NCBI GenBank assembly: GCA_043777755.1
Contig: JAYWHK010000264.1
Span: forward strand, 1-20,122
DNA from: CANHEE01 sp043777755
GTDB lineage: Bacteria; Bacteroidota; Bacteroidia; Chitinophagales; Saprospiraceae
Reading direction: 5' to 3'
Length of the DNA: 20,122 nucleotides
Each line of letters begins with the position of its first letter. Within the stretch, counting starts at the first letter, position 1. Positions 7,736-15,746 of the stretch are shown in pieces. Made by a program: the position numbers and the translations under genes. The notes under the pieces are model-generated. The model worked only from the letters and a program-made list of their open reading frames with translations, was not told where the DNA came from and made no database searches.

Positions 7736-9688
7736 ATGAAAAAAATCTTATTTTTTGTTCTTTTTCTTTTTGTAAAAAATATTTTTGCACAAAAGCAATT
7801 TGAGTGCGGAACAGCTTACTATACGGTTGGTGATGGTAGTGGAACGGATATTTATAAGGTTATTCAGAATACAAATGGGATTCTGAGTGCCTCGTTTTTG
7901 GTACGTGCCGAAAAGGATTTTAATGGTGTCGGTTATCGTCGTCAAGACAATCTGATGTATGCCGTGAATGGCAACCGAAACAGCGACAATAAATACAATT
8001 TCTATCAAATTGATGCTACAGGAAAGGTAAATACCTTAAAAAAATTGCCATTAAGTACGCAATACAGCTATTTTTCAGGAGATGTTACCGTGGACGGCAA
8101 ATACTATGTTGCACTCGCAAATGGTGCAACGCCAAGCAAACTTTACCTTGTGGACTTGACCGATCCGAATTATGCTCTTAAAGAATTGACTTTTCCAGCT
8201 GGAATAAGTATTGGCTCGCCTGATATTGCCTTTAGTCCTGATGGATTGCGGCTGTTCGCTTACCAAACCGCTACAAAAAAGTTATTGGAAATAGACTACA
8301 ACAATGCGAGCATCGTAAAAGAGTACGAAAACAACTCCTCTATCACGGATAATTACAGTGGAATGTGGACTTTTGATTGCGCTTTGTACGGCTACAGCCG
8401 AAACTATAAAGGTTTTTTGAAAAGTGAACTGGAAGGCATAAAAAATCCGATTGGCTTCATGTCGAATGTTGGCGACTTTTCACCGCCTAAGATACAAAGC
8501 ATTGATGGCTGTTCTTGTCCGCCTCCTGTCAAATTTTTTAAACACGCTAAGAAAACCATCAATCCAGATACTTGTATTACTGAAATAAAATTTTATTTCA
8601 CCATAGACAATAAATGTGGCATCGAACAAAAGGATATTTTGTTTAGAGATATTTTTCCAAATGAATTTATCATTACCAATATTGATAAAAACCCTTTTGG
8701 TGGAATCATCAAACAAGGCGTTGGTGGAAATACTTTGGTGATTGAGAACATGAATATTCCGAATCGTCGTGATACGATGGTCATTACAACCCGTTTAAAA
8801 CCAACAATTGACAAAGAATTTTATAAAAATCAAGCTTTTTTGGACAACATAAGGCATCAAGATGGTGCGCCTATTAGCATCAAATCCGACGACCCTTTTA
8901 CGCCAGAATACTTGGACAGTACGCTTGTAAAAGCACCGCTTTTTGTCAAATTCTCCAACGATACAATCTCGCTTTGCCCTGACAATACAGCCAAAATAAA
9001 ACCTAAAATTGAAGGTGAAAATCCAACTTATTTGTGGAATACAGGTGAAAAATCGGCTGAAATCACTGTCCGAAAAGCTGGTATTTACAGTGTTACCGTG
9101 ACCTCGGATTGTGAAATCAAAATAGATACACAAGTGGTTATCAATCAACCACTTACGCTCGAAATAGGTAAAAATTTTGATATTCTCCCAGGCGATTCTG
9201 TTTTGATTTTTCCAAAAATTGATGGTTATAATCCTTTGAAAAACTTTCAGTGGATTCCGTCAAATGGTGCAAACCTCAAAAGCAAAACGATACTGAACAA
9301 TGTGGCTCGTCCGAATGTTGAGGAAAGTATCATTGGACTCAATGTAATGGACATTCAAGGCTGTATGGCAACGGATAATTTGCGCATCAAATTGCGTCGA
9401 AACCTCTACATTCCGAACACTTTTTCACCCGATGACAATCAAGTGAACGATTATTTTTATATTTTTACGGAAGCGAATGCACAAGTGGAATTGTTCGAGA
9501 TTTTTGACCGCTGGGGCAGTAAAGTTTTTTCAAAAATGCAATGCCCTACCAACGATCCACTCTGCGGTTGGGACGGTACTTATCTTGGTAAAAAAACAGA
9601 TATTGGCGTTTTTACTTACCACGCAAAAGTCTTGTTTTTAGATGGTGTCAGCGTAGATTTGAAAGGTGATGTGATGTTGTTGCGTTAA
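7736..9688 (+). CDS. Secreted protein with propeller-like N-terminus and gliding-motility (T9SS type B) C-terminal domain
   Basis: A 650-residue exported protein. Residues 1-18 are a signal peptide (MKKILFFVLF, cleavage after FA18). Residues about 19-255 look like a beta-propeller of the DUF6923 kind, with repeated blades (SPDIAFSPDGLRLFAYQ, DVTVDGKYYVAL). Residues 265-357 resemble a DUF11-type beta-sandwich, and 400-470 an Ig-like module (YLWNTGEKSAEITVRKAGIYSVTV). Residues about 556-650 form the gliding-motility-associated C-terminal domain: IPNTFSPDDNQVNDYF at 559-574, IFDRWGSKVF, CGWDG, GVFTYHAKV. Such tails direct export by the type IX system and often surface anchoring. Function beyond surface location is unknown. 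It is transcribed divergently from the ATPase gene. Confidence 0.9.
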   Translation: MKKILFFVLFLFVKNIFAQKQFECGTAYYTVGDGSGTDIYKVIQNTNGILSASFLVRAEKDFNGVGYRRQDNLMYAVNGNRNSDNKYNFYQIDATGKVNTLKKLPLSTQYSYFSGDVTVDGKYYVALANGATPSKLYLVDLTDPNYALKELTFPAGISIGSPDIAFSPDGLRLFAYQTATKKLLEIDYNNASIVKEYENNSSITDNYSGMWTFDCALYGYSRNYKGFLKSELEGIKNPIGFMSNVGDFSPPKIQSIDGCSCPPPVKFFKHAKKTINPDTCITEIKFYFTIDNKCGIEQKDILFRDIFPNEFIITNIDKNPFGGIIKQGVGGNTLVIENMNIPNRRDTMVITTRLKPTIDKEFYKNQAFLDNIRHQDGAPISIKSDDPFTPEYLDSTLVKAPLFVKFSNDTISLCPDNTAKIKPKIEGENPTYLWNTGEKSAEITVRKAGIYSVTVTSDCEIKIDTQVVINQPLTLEIGKNFDILPGDSVLIFPKIDGYNPLKNFQWIPSNGANLKSKTILNNVARPNVEESIIGLNVMDIQGCMATDNLRIKLRRNLYIPNTFSPDDNQVNDYFYIFTEANAQVELFEIFDRWGSKVFSKMQCPTNDPLCGWDGTYLGKKTDIGVFTYHAKVLFLDGVSVDLKGDVMLLR

Positions 9689-9734
9689 ATATTTACCCGC
9701 AGCAATTCATTGCAATTTATTGATAATCAACAAA

Positions 9735-10403
9735 TTAGGATTTGTACCCAATTTTTATTTCAAAAAGATGTTTGATTTTTTTCAAAATACCTACGATGTC
9801 GAAAATATCGTCTTGTGTAGCATCGTAAGCAAGACTAACAGCATAATCTTTACCTTCTAAAACAACAAAAAACCAGTTGCGACCTATAATATAACAGCCA
9901 TAAAGTGCTTGGTCGGGTTCGTTGTTCATGGCTTGTGCAGCAATCATTTCTATCAGCAATTGCCCGAGAGGGTCACCATTCGGACCAGATTCTGCTTTGT
10001 ATTCCTGCATAAAAAACAAAGGAACACTTGGGATTTGCCAACCTTTTGCCAACATCCCGTCCACACGACCAGCAATTTCTTTTCCATTCAAAATGGTTTT
10101 CAAACTATGATTGAAAAAAGTACGATAAACCCTTTTCTCTTGCGACTGAACAATATTAAACAATGGGCCGATGAAAAGAATACTCATATCGTATTCGTTC
10201 CACGCTTCAATCATCGAGCGCAGCTGCACTCGCAATTGCAAGATGTCTTTTTTCAAATGGTCTGGTAAAACAACCAAATGGCTTAAAAAATCTTGTAAAA
10301 ATGCAACATCTGTTTCATTTCTAATGAGTCCAAACTCATTTTCGACTTCTTGCGTTTTCCATTTTTCAAAAGATTTGTATTTTTCTATTGCTGATTTTGC
10401 CAT
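9735..10403 (-). CDS. PD-(D/E)XK nuclease-like protein (paralogue A)
   Basis: I do not know a name for this 222-residue family, but the active-site pattern of PD-(D/E)XK nucleases is visible: D115 in GRVDGMLAKG, E134-Y-K136 in FFMQEYKAES, and Q148 in the following helix (GQLLIEM). The C-terminus (GCYIIGRNWFFVVLEGKDYAVS) may complete the core sheet. It is clearly paralogous to the two tandem genes at 16938-18278, sharing the N-terminus M-A-K-x-A-I-E-K-Y-K-S-F-E-K-W-K. It starts 12 bases after the gene for a different PD-(D/E)XK protein, so the two are probably one operon. Nuclease activity and target are inference. Confidence 0.8.
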   Translation of the reverse strand: MAKSAIEKYKSFEKWKTQEVENEFGLIRNETDVAFLQDFLSHLVVLPDHLKKDILQLRVQLRSMIEAWNEYDMSILFIGPLFNIVQSQEKRVYRTFFNHSLKTILNGKEIAGRVDGMLAKGWQIPSVPLFFMQEYKAESGPNGDPLGQLLIEMIAAQAMNNEPDQALYGCYIIGRNWFFVVLEGKDYAVSLAYDATQDDIFDIVGILKKIKHLFEIKIGYKS

Positions 10404-10415
10404 GTTGTATTTTTG

Positions 10416-11009
10416 TTAATTTACAATAAATTGTAAAACTCTAAACAATTCGGGTAGATTTTTAATACTATAAATTTCAGTATCTACGTAAGCGATATTG
10501 TCTTTTAAAAGGATAAAACGCCAGTCAAAACCTGTTGTAACTGTCCCGTACAAAAGTGGTAATTCATTTTTTTGTCGCTCATTAAAGATTTTAGAAGCGT
10601 GCAATTCTGCGATACATTGCGGCACGCCAGCATCAATATCAGCATTTTTAGCTTCTACGACGGCAAAAAAAGGTGCTTCAATATAGACTGCATTGCTTTT
10701 TTTACTCATAATAAAATCGCAAAATCCTGTCAATCCTAATTTTTTATCTACTTCAAAATTGTAACCACTAAAGTAAGTAAAAGAAGGATTTTGGTCTTGT
10801 AAATCACTCAAAATTGGTGCAATAAGATGTTCTGATTTTGCTTTTTCAGAAGCCAAAGGACGTTTTAGGTTTTTACTCAATGTCGTCTGTAACCAATCCG
10901 ATATTTCAACCATAGGCATAGTTTCATTTTGGAAAAGTGTTGCGTACACAATTTCAATCCCCAATGCTCTAATGTCACTATCTGTGAATAATGAATATGA
11001 TTTTGCCAT
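10416..11009 (-). CDS. PD-(D/E)XK nuclease-like protein (second family)
   Basis: A 197-residue soluble protein with a complete PD-(D/E)XK pattern: E60 in the first helix (KSEHLIAPIL), D98 in GFCDFIM, E119-A-K121 in FFAVVEAKNADID, and Q131 in the next helix (GVPQCIAELHA). The later strand GTVTTGFDWRFILLKDN is typical of the Bacteroidota nuclease-like proteins related to type I restriction N-terminal domains. It is not closely similar to the downstream paralogue A beyond the fold. A near-consensus promoter (TTTA-N21-TAATTTTG) lies just upstream, inside a remnant copy of the glnS tail, so the pair 10416-11009 and 9735-10403 has its own transcript. Its biological role is unknown. Confidence 0.8.
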   Translation of the reverse strand: MAKSYSLFTDSDIRALGIEIVYATLFQNETMPMVEISDWLQTTLSKNLKRPLASEKAKSEHLIAPILSDLQDQNPSFTYFSGYNFEVDKKLGLTGFCDFIMSKKSNAVYIEAPFFAVVEAKNADIDAGVPQCIAELHASKIFNERQKNELPLLYGTVTTGFDWRFILLKDNIAYVDTEIYSIKNLPELFRVLQFIVN

Positions 11010-11023
11010 ATTATATTTTTTTA

Positions 11024-11056
11024 CAAAATTAATCTTTTTTATTTACTTTTTTTAAA
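11024..11056 (-). promoter_or_regulatory. Promoter of the two-gene PD-(D/E)XK operon
   Basis: On the minus strand TTTA (11056-11053), 21 bases, then TAATTTTG (11031-11024), an exact -7 box with one mismatch in the -33 box. The -7 box ends 14 bases before the ATG. The TA of the box overlaps the stop codon of the glnS-tail remnant. Confidence 0.6.
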
Positions 11057-11100
11057 CTATCCTTCCAATTGACCGTCTTGTCAGATACCATTTTTAGTTC
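11029..11100 (-). pseudogene. Second, diverged copy of the glnS 3' end
   Basis: Directly after the ATP-grasp stop codon there is a 23-codon frame, ELKMVSDKTVNWKDSLKKVN then KKD and stop. It matches the C-terminus of the intact glnS (KMVFNKTVGLKDSFTKK): 32 of 42 bases over 11053-11094 against 11858-11899, counted by hand. It has no start codon. The two copies are in direct orientation 805 bases apart and bracket the ATP-grasp gene, as if a segment was inserted or recombined into the glnS 3' end. Confidence 0.7.
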
Positions 11101-11102
11101 GA

Positions 11103-11828
11103 TTAAAAATTACACAAATCTTCTTGACCAGTGAGTTGCGCCCACCTTGCTGACAATAGTTTTGCATAATCAATGTAAAATAAACCATAAAATCCCAGAG
11201 CATACCCATCATTAGCTTCTACTAAAAGTGTTCGACCATCAGAGGTCAGTCCAAAATCTAAGGCGTAACCATTTGGAGCGTAAATATATGCATCAACCGC
11301 TTTTTGTATAACTGCTGCATCATACTGACATCGCCAATCGCCCTTGTAAGGTCTTACGCCCAAAATTCTACCATAACGAATAAAAACACGCCACTCCGCA
11401 AGAAAATTAACTGGTTCAGATACCCAAACAGGCGTATCTACTGTTCTATCACCCATACCTATCAAATCAGAAGTGTTTTGGATGAGTTTTCCAGTGAATT
11501 TTTTTGTTAATCCCTTGGGTTTTACAAATACATTCCAATTATCAGGCTGATTTGAAATGGTATTAATAGTAGATTCCCAAATATTTCTACCTAAGAATGC
11601 TTTTAAAGCATCAGGATAATCCAAAGGTGATGGAATCGGAATACCTTGTTTTGTTAAAAGTTCATAAATAAACCTAATACGCCCAACAGCAATATTTGAT
11701 TCTTGAATTTGCTCCGCTTCGTTGTATTCAAGCATTTCAAATCCCATTTGAATAAAAGCTGTTTCTGCTGCATAAAAGTTGATACTCGATTGCTCTCCTT
11801 TTGGCAACTTTTCAAAATATAATTTCAT
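11103..11828 (-). CDS. ATP-grasp domain protein (DUF4343-like)
   Basis: A 241-residue soluble protein. The ATP-grasp pattern is visible: nucleotide-binding lysine in VFVKPKG (K103), the segment LAEWRVFIRYGRILGVRPYKGD (143-164) with E145 and R147, D191 in ALDFGLT, and the metal-binding pair in LLVEANDGYALGFYG (E204, N206). Members of this superfamily join a carboxylate to an amine or thiol with ATP through an acyl-phosphate; the substrates here cannot be read from sequence. It begins 17 bases after the glnS stop and is probably co-transcribed with it. It is bracketed by the two copies of the glnS 3' end, so it was likely acquired at this site. Confidence 0.82.
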   Translation of the reverse strand: MKLYFEKLPKGEQSSINFYAAETAFIQMGFEMLEYNEAEQIQESNIAVGRIRFIYELLTKQGIPIPSPLDYPDALKAFLGRNIWESTINTISNQPDNWNVFVKPKGLTKKFTGKLIQNTSDLIGMGDRTVDTPVWVSEPVNFLAEWRVFIRYGRILGVRPYKGDWRCQYDAAVIQKAVDAYIYAPNGYALDFGLTSDGRTLLVEANDGYALGFYGLFYIDYAKLLSARWAQLTGQEDLCNF

Positions 11829-11845
11829 TTTTTCATTTATAAAAT

Positions 11846-13504
11846 TTACTTCTTCGTAAAACTATCCTTCAACCCAACCGTCTTATTAAACACCATTTTT
11901 CCGTCGCTGCTATCTTTATCTAAACAAAAATAACCTAATCGGAAAAACTGATAACTTTTACCAGCCTCGGCAGTTGCACAATATGGTTCTAATAATGCTT
12001 TTGAGTTGATAGTCAATGAGTTAGGATTCGTTTCTGAATCTGTATTTGGATTTTCTTCTACAAAAAGTCTATCGTACAAACGCACCTCAGCATTGAAAGC
12101 ATTGGCAGAAACCCAGTGCAAAGCGGTTTTTACCTTGATACCAGATTGGTCTTCGCCCGACTTCGAGTTTTTGATATATTCGACATGAACCTCCGTCACG
12201 TTGCCGTTTTCGTCCGTTACATGATTGACATATTTGATAATGTACGCATATTTCAAACGCACTACATGGTCTTTGTTTGGCATCAAGCGGAAATATCCTT
12301 TTGGTGGGTCGAGGCTGAAATCTTCTCGCTCAATCCACACTTCACGACCAAACGGAATTTCATGATTACCTTCCGCTTCGTTGCCAGGAATATTCTCAAC
12401 ATTGAGGTTTTCGCCTTCGCCATCATAATTTACAATGACCAATTTGATAGGATCCATAACCGCCATGACTCGATGCGCTGTGTTTTCCAAATCTTGACGA
12501 ACACAAAATTCCAACAAAGAAACATCAATCGTGTTGTCCCGTTTTGCGATGCCGATACGGTCACAAAACTCACGCAAACTTGCAGGCGTATAGCCACGAC
12601 GACGCAAGCCCGAAATCGTCGGCATACGAGGGTCGTCCCAACCACTTACGACATTTTCATTGACCAATTTCAACAAATATCGCTTGGACATGACGGTATA
12701 ATTCAAGTTCAAACGTGCAAATTCGTATTGTTTTGAAGGAAAAATACCCAAATTCGCAATATACCAATCGTACAATTCACGGTGCGGAATAAACTCCAAC
12801 GTACAGACCGAGTGGGTAATATTTTCGATGCTATCGCTTTGTCCATGTGCAAAATCGTACATCGGATAGATGCACCACGCATCGCCTGTGCGATGATGAT
12901 GAGCGTGTTTAATGCGGTACATCAAGGGGTCTCTCATGTGCATATTGACGTGCGTCATGTCAATTTTTGCACGCAAGGTGCAATGTCCGTCAGGGAACTC
13001 GCCATTTTTCATTTGAGCAAAAAGCGATAAATTTTCCTCCACGGAAGTATCACGAAACGGTGAATTTGTGCCGACTGTCGTAGGTGTTCCTTTTTGCGTA
13101 GCGATTTCTTCTTGTGTCGAAAAATCAACGTATGCCAAGCCTTTTTCAATCAATTGCACCGCATAACCGTACAATTCATCAAAATAATCGGACGCATACA
13201 ATTCTTGTTTCCAGTCAAAACCCAACCATTTTACATCTTCTCTGATGCTGTCCACGTATTCCACGTCTTCTTTGACGGGATTAGTGTCGTCAAAACGAAG
13301 GTTGGTTGCGCCACCATATTTTTTTGCCAAACCAAAATTTAAGCAAATGCTTTTGGCATGACCAATGTGTAAATAGCCATTCGGCTCAGGTGGAAAACGG
13401 GTCAAAATCGTTTTTCCAGGATTGGCTTCAAGCCAAGTTTCTACAATTTCTTCAATGAAATTTAAGCTCTTTTCTGTTGTTGTTTCTGCGTTATTGTGCG
13501 ACAT
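11846..13504 (-). CDS. glnS: Glutaminyl-tRNA synthetase
   Basis: Class I aminoacyl-tRNA synthetase that charges tRNA-Gln with glutamine in the cytosol. At 552 residues it is close to the E. coli enzyme. The HIGH signature is at 46-49 within PPEPNGYLHIGHAKS, and the KMSKS-type loop is VMSKR at 271-275. FDDTNPVKED (71-80), DFAHGQSDSIENITHS (217-232) and the specificity-linked region around HRELYDWY (241-248) fit GlnRS rather than GluRS. The C-terminal anticodon-binding beta-barrels follow from about 340. The ATG at 13502-13504 gives an N-terminal extension of normal length before VETWLEANPGKTILTRFPPE. It follows the lipoprotein gene at 13526 by 21 bases and precedes the ATP-grasp gene by 17. 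Confidence 0.97.
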   Translation of the reverse strand: MSHNNAETTTEKSLNFIEEIVETWLEANPGKTILTRFPPEPNGYLHIGHAKSICLNFGLAKKYGGATNLRFDDTNPVKEDVEYVDSIREDVKWLGFDWKQELYASDYFDELYGYAVQLIEKGLAYVDFSTQEEIATQKGTPTTVGTNSPFRDTSVEENLSLFAQMKNGEFPDGHCTLRAKIDMTHVNMHMRDPLMYRIKHAHHHRTGDAWCIYPMYDFAHGQSDSIENITHSVCTLEFIPHRELYDWYIANLGIFPSKQYEFARLNLNYTVMSKRYLLKLVNENVVSGWDDPRMPTISGLRRRGYTPASLREFCDRIGIAKRDNTIDVSLLEFCVRQDLENTAHRVMAVMDPIKLVIVNYDGEGENLNVENIPGNEAEGNHEIPFGREVWIEREDFSLDPPKGYFRLMPNKDHVVRLKYAYIIKYVNHVTDENGNVTEVHVEYIKNSKSGEDQSGIKVKTALHWVSANAFNAEVRLYDRLFVEENPNTDSETNPNSLTINSKALLEPYCATAEAGKSYQFFRLGYFCLDKDSSDGKMVFNKTVGLKDSFTKK

Positions 13505-13525
13505 ATATTATTGATTGTCAGTGTT

Positions 13526-13867
13526 TTATTTTTCTAATAAAATTTTACTTCCTTTTTTATTCCAAATATGCAATTCTACTTTTGTAATAAGACTATCTTC
13601 ATTCATTTTGAAACGCAACGATTTAGACTCCCAGCCATAATCATCGTAAATAGAGTAGCCCAAATTGCCATTATCTTCTCCTAATTGCTCTATCAATTGT
13701 TTGTATGTCAAGCCAACTAATTTATTGTTTTTTATTAAATCTTCAACCATGGCATCACGATAAGGATACGTAAGATCATCTTTAATTTGCCATTTTTGTT
13801 GGTCAAATTTCTGCTTACAACTTACAAATACGCTAACAAATACAATGACTAAAATAATTTTTTCCAT
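13526..13867 (-). CDS. Small lipoprotein, BamE/SmpA-like look
   Basis: A 113-residue protein with a lipoprotein signal: hydrophobic residues 4-16 and the lipobox VFVSC with C17 as the acylated residue. The middle part, GLTYKQLIEQLGEDNGN followed by SIYDDYGWESKSLRFKMNED, resembles the small two-helix, two-strand fold of SmpA/OmlA (BamE)-type and related envelope proteins, in which a helix ending in LG is followed by a turn and an antiparallel sheet. The resemblance is by eye and weak. It is probably anchored in the inner leaflet of the outer membrane. It lies 21 bases upstream of glnS in the same direction, so it may share a transcript with it. Confidence 0.75.
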   Translation of the reverse strand: MEKIILVIVFVSVFVSCKQKFDQQKWQIKDDLTYPYRDAMVEDLIKNNKLVGLTYKQLIEQLGEDNGNLGYSIYDDYGWESKSLRFKMNEDSLITKVELHIWNKKGSKILLEK

Positions 13868-13885
13868 TTTACAAAAAACTTATAA

Positions 13886-13909
13886 TCAAACATTTATCTT
13901 TTTTTCAAA
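13886..13909 (-). repeat. Isolated 24-base copy of the PD-(D/E)XK gene 3' end
   Basis: On the minus strand these bases encode FEKKINV and stop and are identical to the last 24 bases of the gene at 16938-17597. The third gene in the family (17619) ends with a near-identical stretch. Here there is no gene attached. It may be a footprint of a lost or deleted paralogue. Confidence 0.5.
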
Positions 13910-13947
13910 ATTGGCACTCCTATCCAATAATACAAGTGCCAATTTTG
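13906..13947 (-). terminator. Hairpin downstream of the 214-residue lipoprotein gene
   Basis: A perfect 13-base inverted repeat, CAAAATTGGCACT (13906-13918) and its complement (13935-13947), with a 16-base loop. It follows the stop codon by 16 bases. The flank on the minus strand is A-rich rather than a T run, so termination strength is uncertain; it may be an mRNA 3' stabiliser. Confidence 0.55.
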
Positions 13948-13963
13948 AAATTTAAACTTTTTT

Positions 13964-14608
13964 TTACTTAATCGTAGCACTCAATAAACTTGCATTAAAT
14001 AGACTGCTTACTTGTTCAATTGGACCAATACCTTTTGCAAAATAAAGCATTTCTGTAGTCGTTTCTGTTTCTACACCACCAAAAGAAACTAACGTTTTAC
14101 GCTCTACGGCAATCACATCTTTGTAATCAATGTTATTCACTTTGCGAGTTATCCCTTTTTGCTTGATGGTTTTACGATAAATAATGTCATAGGTCGTACC
14201 TTGATTCGTCGCTGGTGCCTTATCATCCCATGTTGCACCGACAGCAGCAGCAGGTTTAATAGATAAGTTTTCTAACTCGAAGGAAAAACCAGCAGACGTT
14301 TGTTTACCATATTCATAAACATTTTCGCCATCTACTCTAGCGTAGCTTTCACCACCTGCCGCAACGGTAGAGGTCAATATTTGATACGTTTTACCATTGA
14401 TAACTTTTGTATTTCCCGTAGCAGTAATGGTATATTCTCCATTACCTGGGGCAACACTGCTTTTATACTTCCATGTAGAACCTTTTGTAAGTGGCTGATA
14501 AGAAGTGTTGGCTGTTGGTGTCGTAGGTGTTGCGTCTGGGTCTTTTTTACAAGAGTTTAGCAATAAAAACGTACAAAAACAAAGCATAACATAACTGAAA
14601 TTTTTCAT
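13964..14608 (-). CDS. Lipoprotein of unknown function
   Basis: A 214-residue predicted lipoprotein. The signal is MKNFSYVMLC with lipobox LLNSC (C20), followed by a low-complexity linker rich in proline and threonine (KKDPDATPTTPTANTS). The mature domain starts with QPLTKGSTWKYKSS and is beta-rich, with a repeated strand-turn look (GEYTITATGNTKVINGKTYQI, then EMLYFAKGIGPIEQVS near the end), as in many Bacteroidota surface lipoproteins. The LTKGSTWKY segment resembles NGATWRYTEG in the secreted protein at 19057, which may be a distant relative. Function is unknown. A near-consensus promoter lies 77-108 bases upstream. Confidence 0.85.
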   Translation of the reverse strand: MKNFSYVMLCFCTFLLLNSCKKDPDATPTTPTANTSYQPLTKGSTWKYKSSVAPGNGEYTITATGNTKVINGKTYQILTSTVAAGGESYARVDGENVYEYGKQTSAGFSFELENLSIKPAAAVGATWDDKAPATNQGTTYDIIYRKTIKQKGITRKVNNIDYKDVIAVERKTLVSFGGVETETTTEMLYFAKGIGPIEQVSSLFNASLLSATIK

Positions 14609-14684
14609 AATAAAAAATGATTGAATTTAAAAATATATTTAATTGACTAATTCTATTTCATAAAAAACACTCAATAACTCCCTT

Positions 14685-14716
14685 CAAAAGTACAAGTATC
14701 TATATCCTTTTTTCAA
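14685..14716 (-). promoter_or_regulatory. Promoter of the 214-residue lipoprotein gene
   Basis: On the minus strand ATTG, 21 bases, then TACTTTTG (14692-14685), an exact TAnnTTTG with one mismatch in the -33 TTTG. It leaves a leader of about 70 bases before the ATG. Confidence 0.5.
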
Positions 14717-14934
14717 TAAAGAATAAACTTAATCTTTAATTTTGAAACGGTATCATAGATAAATTCTTTCTCGCTAGAGTCTTGTATTAGCATAGGATAA
14801 GTTGGACAATGCACCATTCGCGTTTGCAAAATAGCCTTCACTTGTGTTTGTTTGGTCAAAACACTTACTTGTGCTTGTAAATTGCTTAAATTTAATACCA
14901 AAAATGTAATTATTGCTATATTTTTTATCCTCAT
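14713..14934 (-). CDS. Tiny secreted protein, last gene of the Septu-like cluster
   Basis: A 73-residue protein with a clear signal peptide (MRIKNIAIITFLVLNLSNLQA, cleavage after residue 21) leaving about 52 residues with one cysteine (TRMVHCPTYP). I do not recognise the mature part, and it may be the head of a truncated longer protein. The ATG lies two bases after the stop of the HNH nuclease gene, close enough for translational coupling. Its co-occurrence with a cytosolic nuclease system is odd: it could be unrelated cargo, a remnant, or an envelope partner. No terminator hairpin is visible directly after it. Confidence 0.5.
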   Translation of the reverse strand: MRIKNIAIITFLVLNLSNLQAQVSVLTKQTQVKAILQTRMVHCPTYPMLIQDSSEKEFIYDTVSKLKIKFILY

Positions 14935-14936
14935 TT

Positions 14937-15746
14937 TTATAATATATTTATTTTACTTAGATACTCATTTATTACATCTCTGAAATAGAATTTAAAAACA
15001 TACCTTTTATATCCCGAAAATTCATTCCTATCAATTTGAGTATCGGCTTGAAAATCAAAATACGCCTTCAATATTTCATTTTGTTTTTCTGCCTTACTTT
15101 TTGAACCATCAAATAAAATCAAACTTACTTTTTCATCAAATGTATCAAAAACGCTTTTGCGTTTGCCTCTCAAATCCAAACGGTCTAATTTGCAAGTAGC
15201 AATTGTATATTCTCCTCTTGGCGAATTGTTATTTTCAATACTTCCATTCAAATCATATTTCAAATGGTCTTCGGGTATGTCTAATTCAGGGTGTAAAAAT
15301 TTAGATTGTTCAATAGCTTGATAATCAGCCGCTAAGGTATGAATATTTACTAAATCTCCGCTGCGAATATTTGTTATTATCGTTCCATTACATTCAAATT
15401 CATCATCTTTCGCTCGATTACAAGCAATGCAAACAGGAAACAAATTATCCCAACTATACGCCAACCACCAATATTTTGATTTTGGGCGAAAATGCTCAAC
15501 GCTACGAGCATCTTCACGACCTGTTGCAACAGTGAGCTTTTGCTGACAAAAAATACAGGTGTCGCTCATCGAATCAAGCGCATTTTTCGTATCGTTTTTC
15601 TTAAATTGCTTTTTGTAATTAGGTTGATTTATCCAATTCCCTGCACCAATTAAGTTATTTCGTAGTTGCGTTGTCGTTGCATTATTCAAAGAATTTGGAA
15701 CAGAAAGAACAACACCATGAGTATCTTTTCGTTCTCTTTTTATCAT
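14937..15746 (-). CDS. ptuB: HNH endonuclease, PtuB-like (Septu / TIGR02646-type)
   Basis: A 269-residue protein with a zinc-finger type HNH nuclease: CIFC (C64, C67), the catalytic EHFRPKS (E84-H85), and CIACNRAKDD (C106, C109, N110) after WDNLFPV. This arrangement with WWLAYSWDNLFPVC is typical of the TIGR02646-like HNH proteins that partner AAA ATPases in the Septu anti-phage system and in Ec78-type retrons. The start codon overlaps the stop of the upstream ATPase gene in ATGA (15743-15746), so the pair is translated together. Family knowledge says PtuB degrades nucleic acid when PtuA senses infection; the trigger for this copy is unknown. No reverse transcriptase gene is present in the window. 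Confidence 0.85.
   Translation of the reverse strand: MIKRERKDTHGVVLSVPNSLNNATTTQLRNNLIGAGNWINQPNYKKQFKKNDTKNALDSMSDTCIFCQQKLTVATGREDARSVEHFRPKSKYWWLAYSWDNLFPVCIACNRAKDDEFECNGTIITNIRSGDLVNIHTLAADYQAIEQSKFLHPELDIPEDHLKYDLNGSIENNNSPRGEYTIATCKLDRLDLRGKRKSVFDTFDEKVSLILFDGSKSKAEKQNEILKAYFDFQADTQIDRNEFSGYKRYVFKFYFRDVINEYLSKINIL

Noticed and set aside
12116..12736. A 206-residue plus-strand ORF inside glnS
   Set aside because: It is antisense to conserved GlnRS sequence, and its composition reflects the reverse complement of that gene.
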